From the NCBI GenBank assembly GCA_965242975.1, contig CBDETS010000007.1, forward strand, positions 806,001 through 870,000: a stretch of DNA of 64,000 nucleotides, given 5' to 3'. Positions within the stretch are counted from its first letter, which is position 1, and every line of letters starts with the position of its first letter. A program made the position numbers and the translations under genes. This DNA is from JAPPHA01 sp965242975 (GTDB lineage: Bacteria > Pseudomonadota > Alphaproteobacteria > Rhodobacterales > Rhodobacteraceae). The notes beneath the pieces are model-generated. The model had not been told where the DNA came from. It did not search any database and worked only from the letters and a program-made list of their open reading frames with translations. Shown here one piece after another: positions 28,550 through 36,944 of this stretch.

Positions 28550-28882
28550 CTAAGACGTCTCCGACTGATAATTTTTTGGGATTTTTATACCTTTTGTCGC
28601 TTTGTTTATGCGGCCACGATACCAATTTACCAATTGTTCCCTGGTCATGTCGTTGTTGGCAACATCCAGCAAAACATCGAAAGTTTCCTTATGATATGCA
28701 TACCGTGCAGCCAAATCTGCTGCATCTGAATTAGGTTCATACAATGCTAAATCTTTTGGAGTCGCAATGGCTGATTTGATAACATTGATATCTCTAGTCC
28801 CATGACCGACACCAAATTCATCGATATTGCGGTCATGCAAATCAAAGATCGTTTTCTCGTCAGGCCATATCCAATTCGCCAT
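28550..28882 (-). CDS. Doc-like (Fic fold) toxin lacking the catalytic Fic motif
   Basis: The 110-residue product opens like Doc toxins (FDLHDRNIDEFGVGHGTRD, then INVIKSAIATPKDLA) and reaches DLAARYAYHK, the helix before the active site. It then jumps to KETFDVLLDVANNDMTREQL with VNWYR, which resembles the C-terminal end of Doc. The segment that should carry HPFxxGNKR is absent, about 35 residues, without loss of frame. Doc proteins phosphorylate EF-Tu through that motif, so this one should be inactive. The gene is clearly AT-rich against its surroundings, a sign of transfer. The start lies within the antitoxin gene. Confidence 0.65.
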   Translation of the reverse strand: MANWIWPDEKTIFDLHDRNIDEFGVGHGTRDINVIKSAIATPKDLALYEPNSDAADLAARYAYHKETFDVLLDVANNDMTREQLVNWYRGRINKATKGIKIPKNYQSETS

Positions 28883-29018
28883 TTTTATCGTAATCCGCTA
28901 ACGCTTGAAGCAACACTTTGTCTCTTTTCATGATTTTATCGACAATTTTCATTTGTTCTTCATAAGAAGGAGAATGGCACTTAGTTTTGTTGTCTGACTT
29001 CAATTCACTTAGTCTCAT
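28860..29018 (-). CDS. Small antitoxin-like protein paired with Doc-like gene
   Basis: The 52-residue protein (MRLSELKSDNKTKCHSPSYE...) starts at ATG 29018 behind a strong AAGGAG. It is highly charged (many Lys, Asp, Glu), fits an antitoxin and ends in KNGELDMA. Its last 23 bases overlap the start of the Doc-like gene, the usual antitoxin-first coupling of toxin-antitoxin modules. It is not a clear Phd, so its fold is uncertain. A good promoter lies just upstream. Confidence 0.6.
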   Translation of the reverse strand: MRLSELKSDNKTKCHSPSYEEQMKIVDKIMKRDKVLLQALADYDKNGELDMA

Positions 29019-29037
29019 GGGAAATCTCCTTAACTTC

Positions 29038-29066
29038 ACAGTATCATGAAATCGATGAATTGTCAA
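29038..29066 (-). promoter_or_regulatory. Sigma70-like promoter of the antitoxin-toxin pair
   Basis: On the minus strand the consensus -35 TTGACA (29061-29066) and TACTGT (29038-29043) are 17 bases apart, about 20 bases before the antitoxin start. Confidence 0.55.
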
Positions 29067-29275
29067 TTATTTATCAATCAATTCAGCATAGACCAGCTTG
29101 CGACAGTAAGCAAATTATTCCCTATTTTTCAAACGTTCGATCATGTCTTGCATACATTCGATGTGATGGAAGATTTGCGAGGTTGTTTTCGACGTTCGAC
29201 GAATTCACTAATCGAAATGATACGTCCTTGCAGATGCACTCTTCCGGCAGCCCCACCCGCCATAGAGCCGCAATT

Positions 29276-30265
29276 TCAGAAAAAATCTCCTGGGTCGAAT
29301 TCACTTTGAAATTCAACAACCGTACCCGAAGAGGCTTCGAGAATGAGCTCTGCGGCCCTCACGCCGCACTCCCGCCGAAAAGCATGACTTGTCGCAGGCA
29401 CGACCGGCATCGCGAGTCGAAGGTCCAGACCATTGAATCCGGCGATCGCCAAATCGTCGGGAACCGCCCTGCCCGCCTCGAGACAATAGAGGACCGCACC
29501 GCAAGAGAGTACGTCACTTGAAAAATACAGGCATTCGATCTCGGGATGTTTAGTCACAACGTGTCTGGTCAACGATTTCCCGAGTCTCAACGATGAACTG
29601 CCAGAATAGAACTCTTCGGCCATGAGGGAGACTCCCTGACAACCGAGTTCCTCCTTGAATCCCGAGAGCCGTTTCGCCGCCCGGAAGTCATTCGGCATGC
29701 CGGTTCCGACGAATCCGATCTTTCGAATCCCCTTGGACAAAATTATTCGGGCCGTGTCTCGACCGACCTGTGTGTGTGAAATACCAACGTTCATGTCGAC
29801 CGGGTCTCCGTCGACGTCCATGATCTCGACAATGGGTATGCCGGAATTCTTCATGTAATTTCGTGTGGCGTCCGTGTGTTCAAGTCCTGCGACGATCAAT
29901 CCCGTTGGCCGCCAGGATAGCATCTCGCGTACAGCCTGTTCTTCCTCCGCCAGATCGTATCCGGAAACGCTGATCACGACATGCTTGTCAGCGATTGAAG
30001 CCGCCTCGGTGATTCCGGAGAGGACGTCTGAAAAGACCATGCTGCTGATTGAAGGTACGACGACGCCGACAAGGTCCACGTTCCTCGAAGAGAGCGAACT
30101 CGCAATGCGGTGAGGCACGTAGCCGAGCGAATCTGCTACGGACTGGACTCGGTGAATTGTCTCTGCGGATGCCTCACCCAGGCCACGAAGGACTCGTGAG
30201 GCCGTCATTTCACTCACGCCTGCTCGCTCCGCGACGTCCCTTAGGGTGGGTCTTATAATGGCCAT
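29276..30265 (-). CDS. LacI-family transcriptional regulator
   Basis: The 329-residue protein has the N-terminal HTH TLRDVAERAGVSEMTASRVL, the hinge helix region SSLSSRNVDLVGVVVPS, and a periplasmic-binding-protein-like ligand domain with YFSSDVLSCGAVLYCLEAGR and DDLAIAGFNGLDL near the end. It is closest to GntR-type gluconate repressors. LacI regulators repress sugar genes; the ABC transporter operon at 32.9-40.5 kb is a possible target, but vapBC and gap lie between, so this is inference only. Confidence 0.92.
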   Translation of the reverse strand: MAIIRPTLRDVAERAGVSEMTASRVLRGLGEASAETIHRVQSVADSLGYVPHRIASSLSSRNVDLVGVVVPSISSMVFSDVLSGITEAASIADKHVVISVSGYDLAEEEQAVREMLSWRPTGLIVAGLEHTDATRNYMKNSGIPIVEIMDVDGDPVDMNVGISHTQVGRDTARIILSKGIRKIGFVGTGMPNDFRAAKRLSGFKEELGCQGVSLMAEEFYSGSSSLRLGKSLTRHVVTKHPEIECLYFSSDVLSCGAVLYCLEAGRAVPDDLAIAGFNGLDLRLAMPVVPATSHAFRRECGVRAAELILEASSGTVVEFQSEFDPGDFF

Positions 30266-30489
30266 CGAACTTCGCGTTCACACGTTATCGACGCCTTCAG
30301 TTCGGGCATGGACGTTCTTTCCGGAAGCTGCAGCCTTTGGCGCACCAGCGCAACTGCTACATGAGGTTGAGCAATCTCGCAAACGGAAGACCAGACATTT
30401 CATCTGGCCATCGTGGCAAAGACCGTGGTTGCGATTGCACGTGATCGGGTTCGTTGCCACCGAATCCGTCCATTTGAAGAAATTCATGT

Positions 30490-30534
30490 GAATATTCTTT
30501 TTTGCATTGTCGGAATATTCAATAATGAATATAC
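30490..30534. promoter_or_regulatory. GAATATTC repeats, likely VapB operator
   Basis: Two identical palindromes GAATATTC (30490-30497, 30513-30520) and a near copy GAATATAC (30527-30534) stand 27-70 bases before vapB. VapBC complexes usually repress their own promoter at such repeats. Confidence 0.5.
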
Positions 30535-30560
30535 TTCGTCCAAGCGGGAGGATTAGAAAG

Positions 30561-30806
30561 ATGCCGCTCTATATTCGGGATGACTCGGTGGATGCATTGG
30601 CGAGAACGGTCATGAAGGCGACCGGCGCCCGGAACAAAACAGAGGCAGTTCGCGCAGCTCTGCAAGCGCGGCTTGAGTCCGTGCGGAAAAAACAGCCGCT
30701 CATTGAGCACATTCGGGAAATCCGATCCATGGCGGACGAAATCGGTCCGCCCGATCCGACGTTTGACATGAAGACGTTCTCGAATGACATGTGGGGCGAC
30801 GGATGA
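30561..30806 (+). CDS. vapB: VapB-family antitoxin
   Basis: The protein has 81 residues from ATG 30561, with GGGAGGA upstream. It matches the Rv0623-type VapB family: MPLYIRDDSVDALARTVMKA, then ATGARNKTEAVRAALQARLE, a ribbon-helix-helix-like DNA-binding start followed by a long helix and a disordered tail (DPTFDMKTFSNDMWGDG) that should enter the toxin active site. Its stop overlaps the vapC start (ATGA). It neutralises VapC and probably represses the pair. Confidence 0.88.
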   Translation: MPLYIRDDSVDALARTVMKATGARNKTEAVRAALQARLESVRKKQPLIEHIREIRSMADEIGPPDPTFDMKTFSNDMWGDG

Positions 30807-31222
30807 CGTTCATTGACGCATCAGCCATTGTTGCGATCCTGAACGGCGAACCCGGTCATGAGGAGATCGTTAAGCGCATAGGTGATCAGAAGAACGGTCG
30901 CCTCGTCTCACCGCTGGTCCGGTTCGAGGCCGTGGCTGCGATGGCTCGGTCACGTTCAGGACCGTCCCGTCCTTCTCCGAGGCAGTTCAAGTTGGCTGAG
31001 CAGGTCGTGGCGGCGTTTTGCGAGAGAATTGAGGCGAGGGACGTCGCGATTACGCCCGCAATCGGCCAACGTGCCATTCTGGCCGCGTGCGCATACGGAA
31101 AGGCTGTTGGTCACGAGGCCTCCCTGAATTTCGGGGACTGTTTCGCCTATGCGTGTGCATCGGCCTACGATGCCCGGCTCATATACAAAGGCGACGACTT
31201 TTCCAGAACGGACCTGGCCTGA
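30803..31222 (+). CDS. vapC: VapC-family PIN-domain RNase toxin
   Basis: The 139-residue protein is a PIN-domain endoribonuclease. Acidic metal-binding residues stand in MTFIDASAIVAILNGEPG (Asp), LVRFEAVAAMAR (Glu) and SLNFGDCFAYACASAYD (Asp), followed by the closing GDDFSRTDL. VapC toxins cut initiator tRNA or rRNA. All key residues are present, so the toxin looks functional, unlike the Doc module 2 kb away. It is translationally coupled to vapB. Confidence 0.9.
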   Translation: MTFIDASAIVAILNGEPGHEEIVKRIGDQKNGRLVSPLVRFEAVAAMARSRSGPSRPSPRQFKLAEQVVAAFCERIEARDVAITPAIGQRAILAACAYGKAVGHEASLNFGDCFAYACASAYDARLIYKGDDFSRTDLA

Positions 31223-31793
31223 AGAACGAGAATTCAGCAACCACTCTCGGGCAAACTCGATGCCGGGCCTGAAAACCGGCATCGAGTTGCGGCCCACCTC
31301 AAGTTTACTCGGAAAATTGGGAATTGTTGGATATCAGGCGACTGTAAGTGTCCGTCAACGATCAATCGAGTCGCGGAGTTTGTGGCTTCCATTGTTTTTT
31401 CGATGGAACCGGATTGTATCAGGATTCCATGACGATCAGGAAATCGGGGTCAGAAGCTTCCCGAAATGTCATGAACTTGAAAAAACAGATCGATACGAGT
31501 GCGAAAGTAGTCAATTAACAGATGGGGCGTTGGTGGTACGGCGGAGCAGCATCAACCATCAACCATCAATCATCAACGGTGAAACGACCTTTACCATTTC
31601 CTCCCGATTCCAGCATGAAACGCCTATTTCGTGACAAACCCTTGGTGAACGCCGGTTTGCACTTCTCACTGGTCGCCAATGCTGTCTTGTCGCCAGTGAC
31701 TGGCTGCAAACGAGCTTGCAAGGCCGCAGGTATCACCTTAGGTGTTCAGGTTTATTGCCGCGGAAACGGGCGTATCGAGCAAGGGAGGCGGTC
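31223..31793. other. Intergenic, no supported gene
   Basis: About 570 bases before gap. It contains short imperfect repeats of ATCAACC near 31550-31580 but no recognisable gene. The gap promoter should lie towards its right end. Confidence 0.4.
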
Positions 31794-32792
31794 TTGCCAA
31801 CACGACTAGCGATCAATGGGTTCGGGAGAATCGGAAGGGCTGCATTGCGTGCAGTCCTCGAGTACAGGCGAAGCGACATCGAAGTCGTTGCGATTAACGA
31901 CATCGCATCGGCGGAGACCTGTGCCCACCTGCTCAAATATGACAGTGTTCACGGACGCCTGGAACATGATGTAACCTGTACGGACGAAGCAATCCAGATC
32001 GGGGATTTTGAAATAAGGGTAACGTCCGAGCGAGCCCCCGAACGCTTGCCGTGGGCGGACATTGACCTCGTTCTGGAGTGCACAGGCATCTTTACATCCG
32101 CAGACTCTGCCGCGCGCCATCTGGAAAACGGGGCGAAACGAGTCTTGCTTTCAGCGCCTGGAAAGGATGTAGCGAAGACAATCGTATTCGGTGTGAACCA
32201 CGGCACGCTCGACGCTGCCGATCGGATCGTTTCGAACGCGTCCTGTACGACGAATTGTCTTGCACCGGTTGCCCAAGTTCTGAACGACGCGTTCGGAATC
32301 GAAACCGGGTACATGACCACCGTTCATGCCTACACCGGCGATCAAAGAGTGCTTGACGCCCCCCACTCGGATCTTCGCCGGGCCCGCGCGGCAGCGGTTT
32401 CAATGATTCCGACTTCGACGGGGGCTGCACGTGCGATTTCGCTTGTTCTGCCCGAACTCGCGGGACGGCTGGATGGTTCCGCGATCCGTGTACCGCTGCC
32501 CAATGTATCCGCGGTCGATCTGAAGTTTGTCCCGTCACGAACCGTTACGCCGGAAGAGATCAATTCCGCGATCATCGAAGCCGCGAATGGTCGCTTGAAC
32601 GGTATTCTTGGAGTGACGGACCTGCCGCTTGTATCGATTGATTTCAATCACGACCCCAGGTCTTCGATCTTTGCATTGGATCAGACCACCGTGACGAACG
32701 GAGGACTCGGCCGGGTTCTGAGTTGGTATGACAACGAATGGGGATATGCGAACCGGCTTTTGGACACCGCGGCAGCCATGGCACGGGCGTGA
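31794..32792 (+). CDS. gap: Glyceraldehyde-3-phosphate dehydrogenase, type I
   Basis: This enzyme oxidises glyceraldehyde 3-phosphate with NAD(P) and phosphate in glycolysis. The start is TTG 31794, three bases after GGGAGGCG; the upstream frame is not conserved. The 332-residue protein has RLAINGFGRIGRAALRA (Rossmann), VAINDIASAETCAHLLKYDS, the catalytic Cys in IVSNASCTTNCLAPVAQVLN, HAYTGDQRVLDAPHSDLRRA and WYDNEWGYANRLLD. Asp in AINDI favours NAD. It stands alone here, without pgk or other glycolytic neighbours. Confidence 0.95.
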   Translation: MPTRLAINGFGRIGRAALRAVLEYRRSDIEVVAINDIASAETCAHLLKYDSVHGRLEHDVTCTDEAIQIGDFEIRVTSERAPERLPWADIDLVLECTGIFTSADSAARHLENGAKRVLLSAPGKDVAKTIVFGVNHGTLDAADRIVSNASCTTNCLAPVAQVLNDAFGIETGYMTTVHAYTGDQRVLDAPHSDLRRARAAAVSMIPTSTGAARAISLVLPELAGRLDGSAIRVPLPNVSAVDLKFVPSRTVTPEEINSAIIEAANGRLNGILGVTDLPLVSIDFNHDPRSSIFALDQTTVTNGGLGRVLSWYDNEWGYANRLLDTAAAMARA

Positions 32793-32882
32793 AGGCCGCC
32801 GGGCGCGCACGTACACGTCTGCCGACGGAGGCCGGCATCTTCGGCGGCGTGTGACACATCCGCCGGTCCCAGGGTCAAGCGT

Positions 32883-33881
32883 TTATGCGTTCCGGACAAC
32901 CGTGAGAACATCGAGTCCCTGCTGGGAAAAGAAGTATGGCAAGTCAATGAAAATCCAGTTCTCGGCAAGCCTGTCGCCCTCGCGCCGGTACAGGTCAACG
33001 ATTCGCATATCGGCAGCAACGTTCGTTGCAGGCATGCCAAGAAATCCCCCGGTACACTTCATGGTCAGACTCGGGTAGCCGAAAAAGCCGCCGTACCTGC
33101 CTTCACCGATTCGACACTTGTGTTCGGTATGGCGAACATACTCCAGCCCGTCTTCGAATGGTTGGCAATGTCCGCGCCGATATCCTCCGAAGAACGCACT
33201 TGCACCTATGCCACCCGGGCCGAACCAGCACATGTCGGGGTGCCAGAACTGCTCCATGTGCCCCGTCGGTGAATGAACACGGTTCCCCCTCAAGTCGAAA
33301 ATCATTGCCTCGATCAGATCGAGTGTCGCCTTCCCCTCCACGGGATCCTGCGGATCAAACAGGAGACCGTCCTGGGTTCTTGGCCCGGGCGTCAGGATCG
33401 ACGTACCGGTTTGCAACGGAAAATACCTGGTTCCCGACTGTTCAACGAGATTGAGAATATCGACATAAACTGCGGATTCTGCAATCTTTTCCGACTCGAT
33501 CCTGTGAAATTCGACATAGCGCAGGAAGGCGGTCTTGCGTGTCGCGGGAAGGCCTATCCAATCCTCGTCCCACAGGCCCATCAAATGACCCATTTCGACG
33601 ACCCACGTCGACGACCCTCCATCGATCGAATTGAGGCCGGCCATGAAAATGTCAGGCCGCCTTTGAAACTGGCCGAAGGCGGATTTCAGAGGAGACCAGA
33701 AGACCCCGGCGACTGCCTCCTGCCCTGCCTGTTCATTGAATGGATACACTCCTCGCCACCGGTAGTCCGGCCCGGTCCATTGCTGAAGGACAGTCGCGGT
33801 GTCTTTTGGGTCCGCCGCGTCAATGGCCGCATTGGCGGCGAGGACAAGATTTTTTTCGAACCTGAAATCAGTCGCGGTCAT
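32883..33881 (-). CDS. Tandem NTF2/SnoaL-like protein D (ABC operon)
   Basis: The 332-residue protein appears to be two NTF2-like (SnoaL/ester cyclase type) alpha-beta cone domains in tandem, about residues 1-160 and 175-330. It shares with the proteins at 35029 and 39450 the blocks FQRRPDIFMAGLN, WVVEMGHLMGLWDEDW, TPGPRTQDGLLF, HMEQFWHPDMCWFGPGGIGA, GYRRGHCQPFE and DMRIVDLYRREGDRLAENWI. SnoaL-type proteins catalyse aldol-type ring closures, isomerisations or hydrolyses. The exact activity is unknown. It is the last gene of a leftward operon and overlaps the previous gene by 14 bases. Confidence 0.75.
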   Translation of the reverse strand: MTATDFRFEKNLVLAANAAIDAADPKDTATVLQQWTGPDYRWRGVYPFNEQAGQEAVAGVFWSPLKSAFGQFQRRPDIFMAGLNSIDGGSSTWVVEMGHLMGLWDEDWIGLPATRKTAFLRYVEFHRIESEKIAESAVYVDILNLVEQSGTRYFPLQTGTSILTPGPRTQDGLLFDPQDPVEGKATLDLIEAMIFDLRGNRVHSPTGHMEQFWHPDMCWFGPGGIGASAFFGGYRRGHCQPFEDGLEYVRHTEHKCRIGEGRYGGFFGYPSLTMKCTGGFLGMPATNVAADMRIVDLYRREGDRLAENWIFIDLPYFFSQQGLDVLTVVRNA

Positions 33882-35028
33882 CGCGGTTCCTGACGATCTG
33901 CATCATCAGGTCAAACTCATTGAACAGTTGCCACTCCTGCTGAATGAAGCCGTTCTCAACCTGCCATTGAGTAATACCCCAAATCTGACACGGCGCCCCC
34001 GTCGGTTTGCCATAGGCAGTCCCCCCGGAATGAATGCCTTCGGCGCTCCAGCGTGTCGAGATCAGCCAGCCGTCTTGGTCGTTTCCCATCCAGTAGACCT
34101 CGTCTACCGTCATGTCGAGATCCGGAAACGCGTATCTCAGTTCACTCACGTACGATCGGTAGGATTCGGTGCCGGTGAACATCCTGAGCGACGTTCCTTC
34201 AAAACCGAAGTCGTTCGCGTATGCATGTTCGACCTTCCCGATATCCCCTTTCCAGGTGGAGTCATGAACCTGACGTGCGAACATGTCCGGGTCAAAACCA
34301 TCGACGGGTTCGGCCCGGGAAATCGGCGTTTCCGGACTGGTCGCCGATCTCAACTCGTTCCAGACACGGTCATCACGCGGCCAACCCTTGGGTGGATCGG
34401 ATACGAGACGTTCCGCCTCTTTCCAGGGATCTAGGCCAATTTGAATCAGCATTGCAGAAGTGTTGTAGAGTACATGTTCCAGGAAAATGTCATTTCCCAG
34501 GGAGACACAGTTCGCAATCACGACGAAATCAACCGCTCGCCCTGTTGGCGGGCCATAACGGCTGGGTCCGGAATTCGTACCCGTGATCCGGGTCAGGTGA
34601 GACGTGTGAAATCCGACCTGGTCATCCCCTGCCCAGATGACTTCCTCCGCATCGAGAACGATGTCGGGAAACGCGGATGTCGTGTGATGGGTATCGTCGA
34701 TGATCTTCTGGTTGCCGGACTGCAGGCCGTAGTCATCAAAAACAATTGAATCGGGCGCGTAACACTCGCCGATATATGCGACATTCCGATCGTCGGTTTC
34801 CCAAATCCGGTGCGTGATTCGCACGATGTAGTCGACGATGTTCCTGTATTCGGGATGGAACCCTGAGAGTTTCTGTTCCGGACCGTAGTCGGATGGAATC
34901 CTGACTGTCCGGCCATCGGTGTAGCGTGCCAATGAAATCTCGTAGGAACCCGGCATGTGCGATCGAGTCAGCGCCCGTGCGGGATGATGTGGTGGCCGGT
35001 TGCCGGGCCTGGTGTTTTTCGTATTCAT
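33868..35028 (-). CDS. Tandem NTF2/SnoaL-like protein C (ABC operon)
   Basis: This 386-residue protein also seems to hold two NTF2-like domains, but of a different subfamily from its three neighbours. Domain 1 (about 60-200) has HRIWETDDRNVAYIGECYAP and AFPDIVLDAEEVIWAGDDQV. Domain 2 (about 250-380) has YANDFGFEGTSLRMFTG and AFPDLDMTVDEVYWMGNDQD. The FPD(I/L) strand and the following hydrophobic pocket are typical of SnoaL-like ester cyclases. Its ATG lies immediately after the stop of the previous gene, and its end overlaps the next, so the genes are tightly coupled. The substrate is unknown. Confidence 0.75.
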   Translation of the reverse strand: MNTKNTRPGNRPPHHPARALTRSHMPGSYEISLARYTDGRTVRIPSDYGPEQKLSGFHPEYRNIVDYIVRITHRIWETDDRNVAYIGECYAPDSIVFDDYGLQSGNQKIIDDTHHTTSAFPDIVLDAEEVIWAGDDQVGFHTSHLTRITGTNSGPSRYGPPTGRAVDFVVIANCVSLGNDIFLEHVLYNTSAMLIQIGLDPWKEAERLVSDPPKGWPRDDRVWNELRSATSPETPISRAEPVDGFDPDMFARQVHDSTWKGDIGKVEHAYANDFGFEGTSLRMFTGTESYRSYVSELRYAFPDLDMTVDEVYWMGNDQDGWLISTRWSAEGIHSGGTAYGKPTGAPCQIWGITQWQVENGFIQQEWQLFNEFDLMMQIVRNRDDRD

Positions 35029-36045
35029 TCAAGGCTTTCCGATGGTATGTTCAAGCGGGTCCTCTCCCAGCCTCTTCAGGAAATGCAACATGTCGATGAA
35101 GATCCAGTTTTCCGCGAGTTTCTGTCCTTGCCTCCTGTAGAGGTCGACGACTCTCATCTCGGCCGGCGTATCCATGGAAGGAAGCCCGAGGAATCCGCCG
35201 GTCGACTTCATCGTAAGGCCCGGGCGCCAGAAGTACGCTGCGTATTGCCCTTCCGCGATGATGCACTGGGCATCCATCGCGTCGATGAACTCAAGGTGTT
35301 CTTCAAACGGCCGTGTATGCCCGCGCTGATAACCTTCGAACCCCATGCAGGCACCGATTCCGGTTGGCCCAAACCAGTTCATGTCCGGGTGCCAGAATCG
35401 TTCCAGGTGAGAGGTTGGCGAACACATTCCCCCATCCACGAGATCATCAAGCATGGCCTTGGTCAGTTGGTGTGTCCGCTGACCATCCTCGACCGCTTGT
35501 CTTTCCGTAAGCACCCCGTCATGGGTTCGCGGCCCGGGCGACATCAACTGTGCCGCCGTCTGACTTGCGGCGTACGGGTTCGAACCGGCCTGATCCATGA
35601 TCGACAGAACGTCCAGGAACTCGATCGTCTCGATAATTTCACTGTCGTAGACGCGAAACGCAGTCGCAAAGGGAAGGTGAACGACCTTTCTTGTGGGTGG
35701 AATGCCAAGCAGGGGGGAGTCGAACAGGCCAAGGATCTGACCCATGGCAACAACCCAGATTGAATTCCCGGGCTCGAAGTCATGGTACCCCGCAATCAGG
35801 ATGTCCAACCGCCGCTGGAACCGTCCGATCGACGACTTAAGGGGAATCCAGACGGTGCTTGCCAGGTGCCGGGGACCGATCAGTGAATTGAACGGATGCA
35901 CGCCACGGTAGGTGTGCCTTTCAGCATGACTTCGCTCAAATACAATGAGCGTCTCTTCACCCGCCTCCGCTTCGTCGAGTTGACGAAGGTGATCCAGAAC
36001 GAAAGTCTTTACCCCGGAAAAAGGACTTGGCTCGGCGGTTGTCAT
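35029..36045 (-). CDS. Tandem NTF2/SnoaL-like protein B (ABC operon)
   Basis: The 338-residue paralogue of the products at 32883 and 39450 has the same motif order: FQRRLDILIAGYH, WVVAMGQILGLFDSPLLG, SPGPRTHDGVL, HLERFWHPDMNWFGPTGIGA, GYQRGHTRPFEEHLEF, EMRVVDLYRRQGQKLAENWI. These blocks probably line the active-site cavities of two NTF2-like domains. It follows the second permease gene after eight bases. Three such paralogues in one operon suggest successive steps on one compound or subunits of a hetero-oligomer. Confidence 0.75.
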   Translation of the reverse strand: MTTAEPSPFSGVKTFVLDHLRQLDEAEAGEETLIVFERSHAERHTYRGVHPFNSLIGPRHLASTVWIPLKSSIGRFQRRLDILIAGYHDFEPGNSIWVVAMGQILGLFDSPLLGIPPTRKVVHLPFATAFRVYDSEIIETIEFLDVLSIMDQAGSNPYAASQTAAQLMSPGPRTHDGVLTERQAVEDGQRTHQLTKAMLDDLVDGGMCSPTSHLERFWHPDMNWFGPTGIGACMGFEGYQRGHTRPFEEHLEFIDAMDAQCIIAEGQYAAYFWRPGLTMKSTGGFLGLPSMDTPAEMRVVDLYRRQGQKLAENWIFIDMLHFLKRLGEDPLEHTIGKP

Positions 36046-36052
36046 GCCGCGG

Positions 36053-36934
36053 TCATCCTTTTACCGCCCCCGCTGTCAGACCGCTGACGAGTTGACGCTG
36101 GAAGAACAGAACCAGGAAAAACAGCGGAATGATTGCGCTGACGACAGCCGACACGGCAAACATCACGTTTCCCTGTTCGCGAACGGTTCCGAGAAAACTG
36201 GCGATCTTGGGTACCATTGTCTGGTTTTCCGAAGACAGGAGCATGGAAGTGATTGCAAAGTCGTTATAGGCCAGCAGGAAACTGAACAATCCGGTCGTGA
36301 TGACGCCAGGCCACATCACCGGGATGATCACGTGCCGGAATGCCTGAAAGCGAGTACAGCCGTCGACCATCGCGCTTTCGTCCATGTCTTTGGGGATATT
36401 CAGGAAAAATGAATGCAGCATCCAAAGCGTGAACGGCTGGTTGATCGCAACCAGGACAATGATCGTGGTCGAAAGGTGCCCCCAGAGGTTCCACTGGAAA
36501 AACGGTAACAGGTATCCCGAAACCAGCGTGATGTGAGGCATCGCCCGAAATACCAGGGCCGCAATCAGTATCCAGAATGCGTAGCGGAATCCGGACCGCG
36601 CGAGCGCATAGCCGCCAAGCGTCCCGAAGGTCAGTGAGATGATGACCGTAAAGGAAACGACTATTGTCGTGTTGATGACATTGCGCCAGAATTCCTCCTG
36701 AATCCAGGCACCGAAATAGCCGCCACCGGTAAAGGCATCCCCTGTTTCCGCAATCGTCAGGATGCCGTAGATCGCGTTCCGCCAATCGGCCTTGGAAAAG
36801 AAATCGCCCTGGACCTTGAACGATCCCCAGACCGTCCAGACAAATGGCCCGACGGCAATCAGCAACCAGAGCACGATCATGCTCGTCGAGAACCATATCA
36901 GGAGGTCGGAGCGACGATGAGCACGGGTTGCCAT
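36053..36934 (-). CDS. Sugar-type ABC transporter permease (MalG-like)
   Basis: This 293-residue inner-membrane protein has six predicted helices. The ATPase-coupling EAA loop reads MDESAMVDGCTRFQAFRHVI with VIPVMWPGV, where family members read EAA...DG......F..I.LP. The N-terminal helix and the PFVWTVWGSFK segment are typical of MalG-type carbohydrate permeases. It starts ten bases after the first permease gene and works with it as a heterodimer. No ATPase gene lies in the operon, so a shared MsmK/UgpC-type ATPase is likely. Confidence 0.92.
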   Translation of the reverse strand: MATRAHRRSDLLIWFSTSMIVLWLLIAVGPFVWTVWGSFKVQGDFFSKADWRNAIYGILTIAETGDAFTGGGYFGAWIQEEFWRNVINTTIVVSFTVIISLTFGTLGGYALARSGFRYAFWILIAALVFRAMPHITLVSGYLLPFFQWNLWGHLSTTIIVLVAINQPFTLWMLHSFFLNIPKDMDESAMVDGCTRFQAFRHVIIPVMWPGVITTGLFSFLLAYNDFAITSMLLSSENQTMVPKIASFLGTVREQGNVMFAVSAVVSAIIPLFFLVLFFQRQLVSGLTAGAVKG

Positions 36935-36944
36935 GCCGAATCCC

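Noticed and set aside
31550..31585. Short ATCAACC-type repeats considered as a CRISPR or iteron array
   Set aside because: The units are only seven bases, without spacers or regular length. This is simple sequence.
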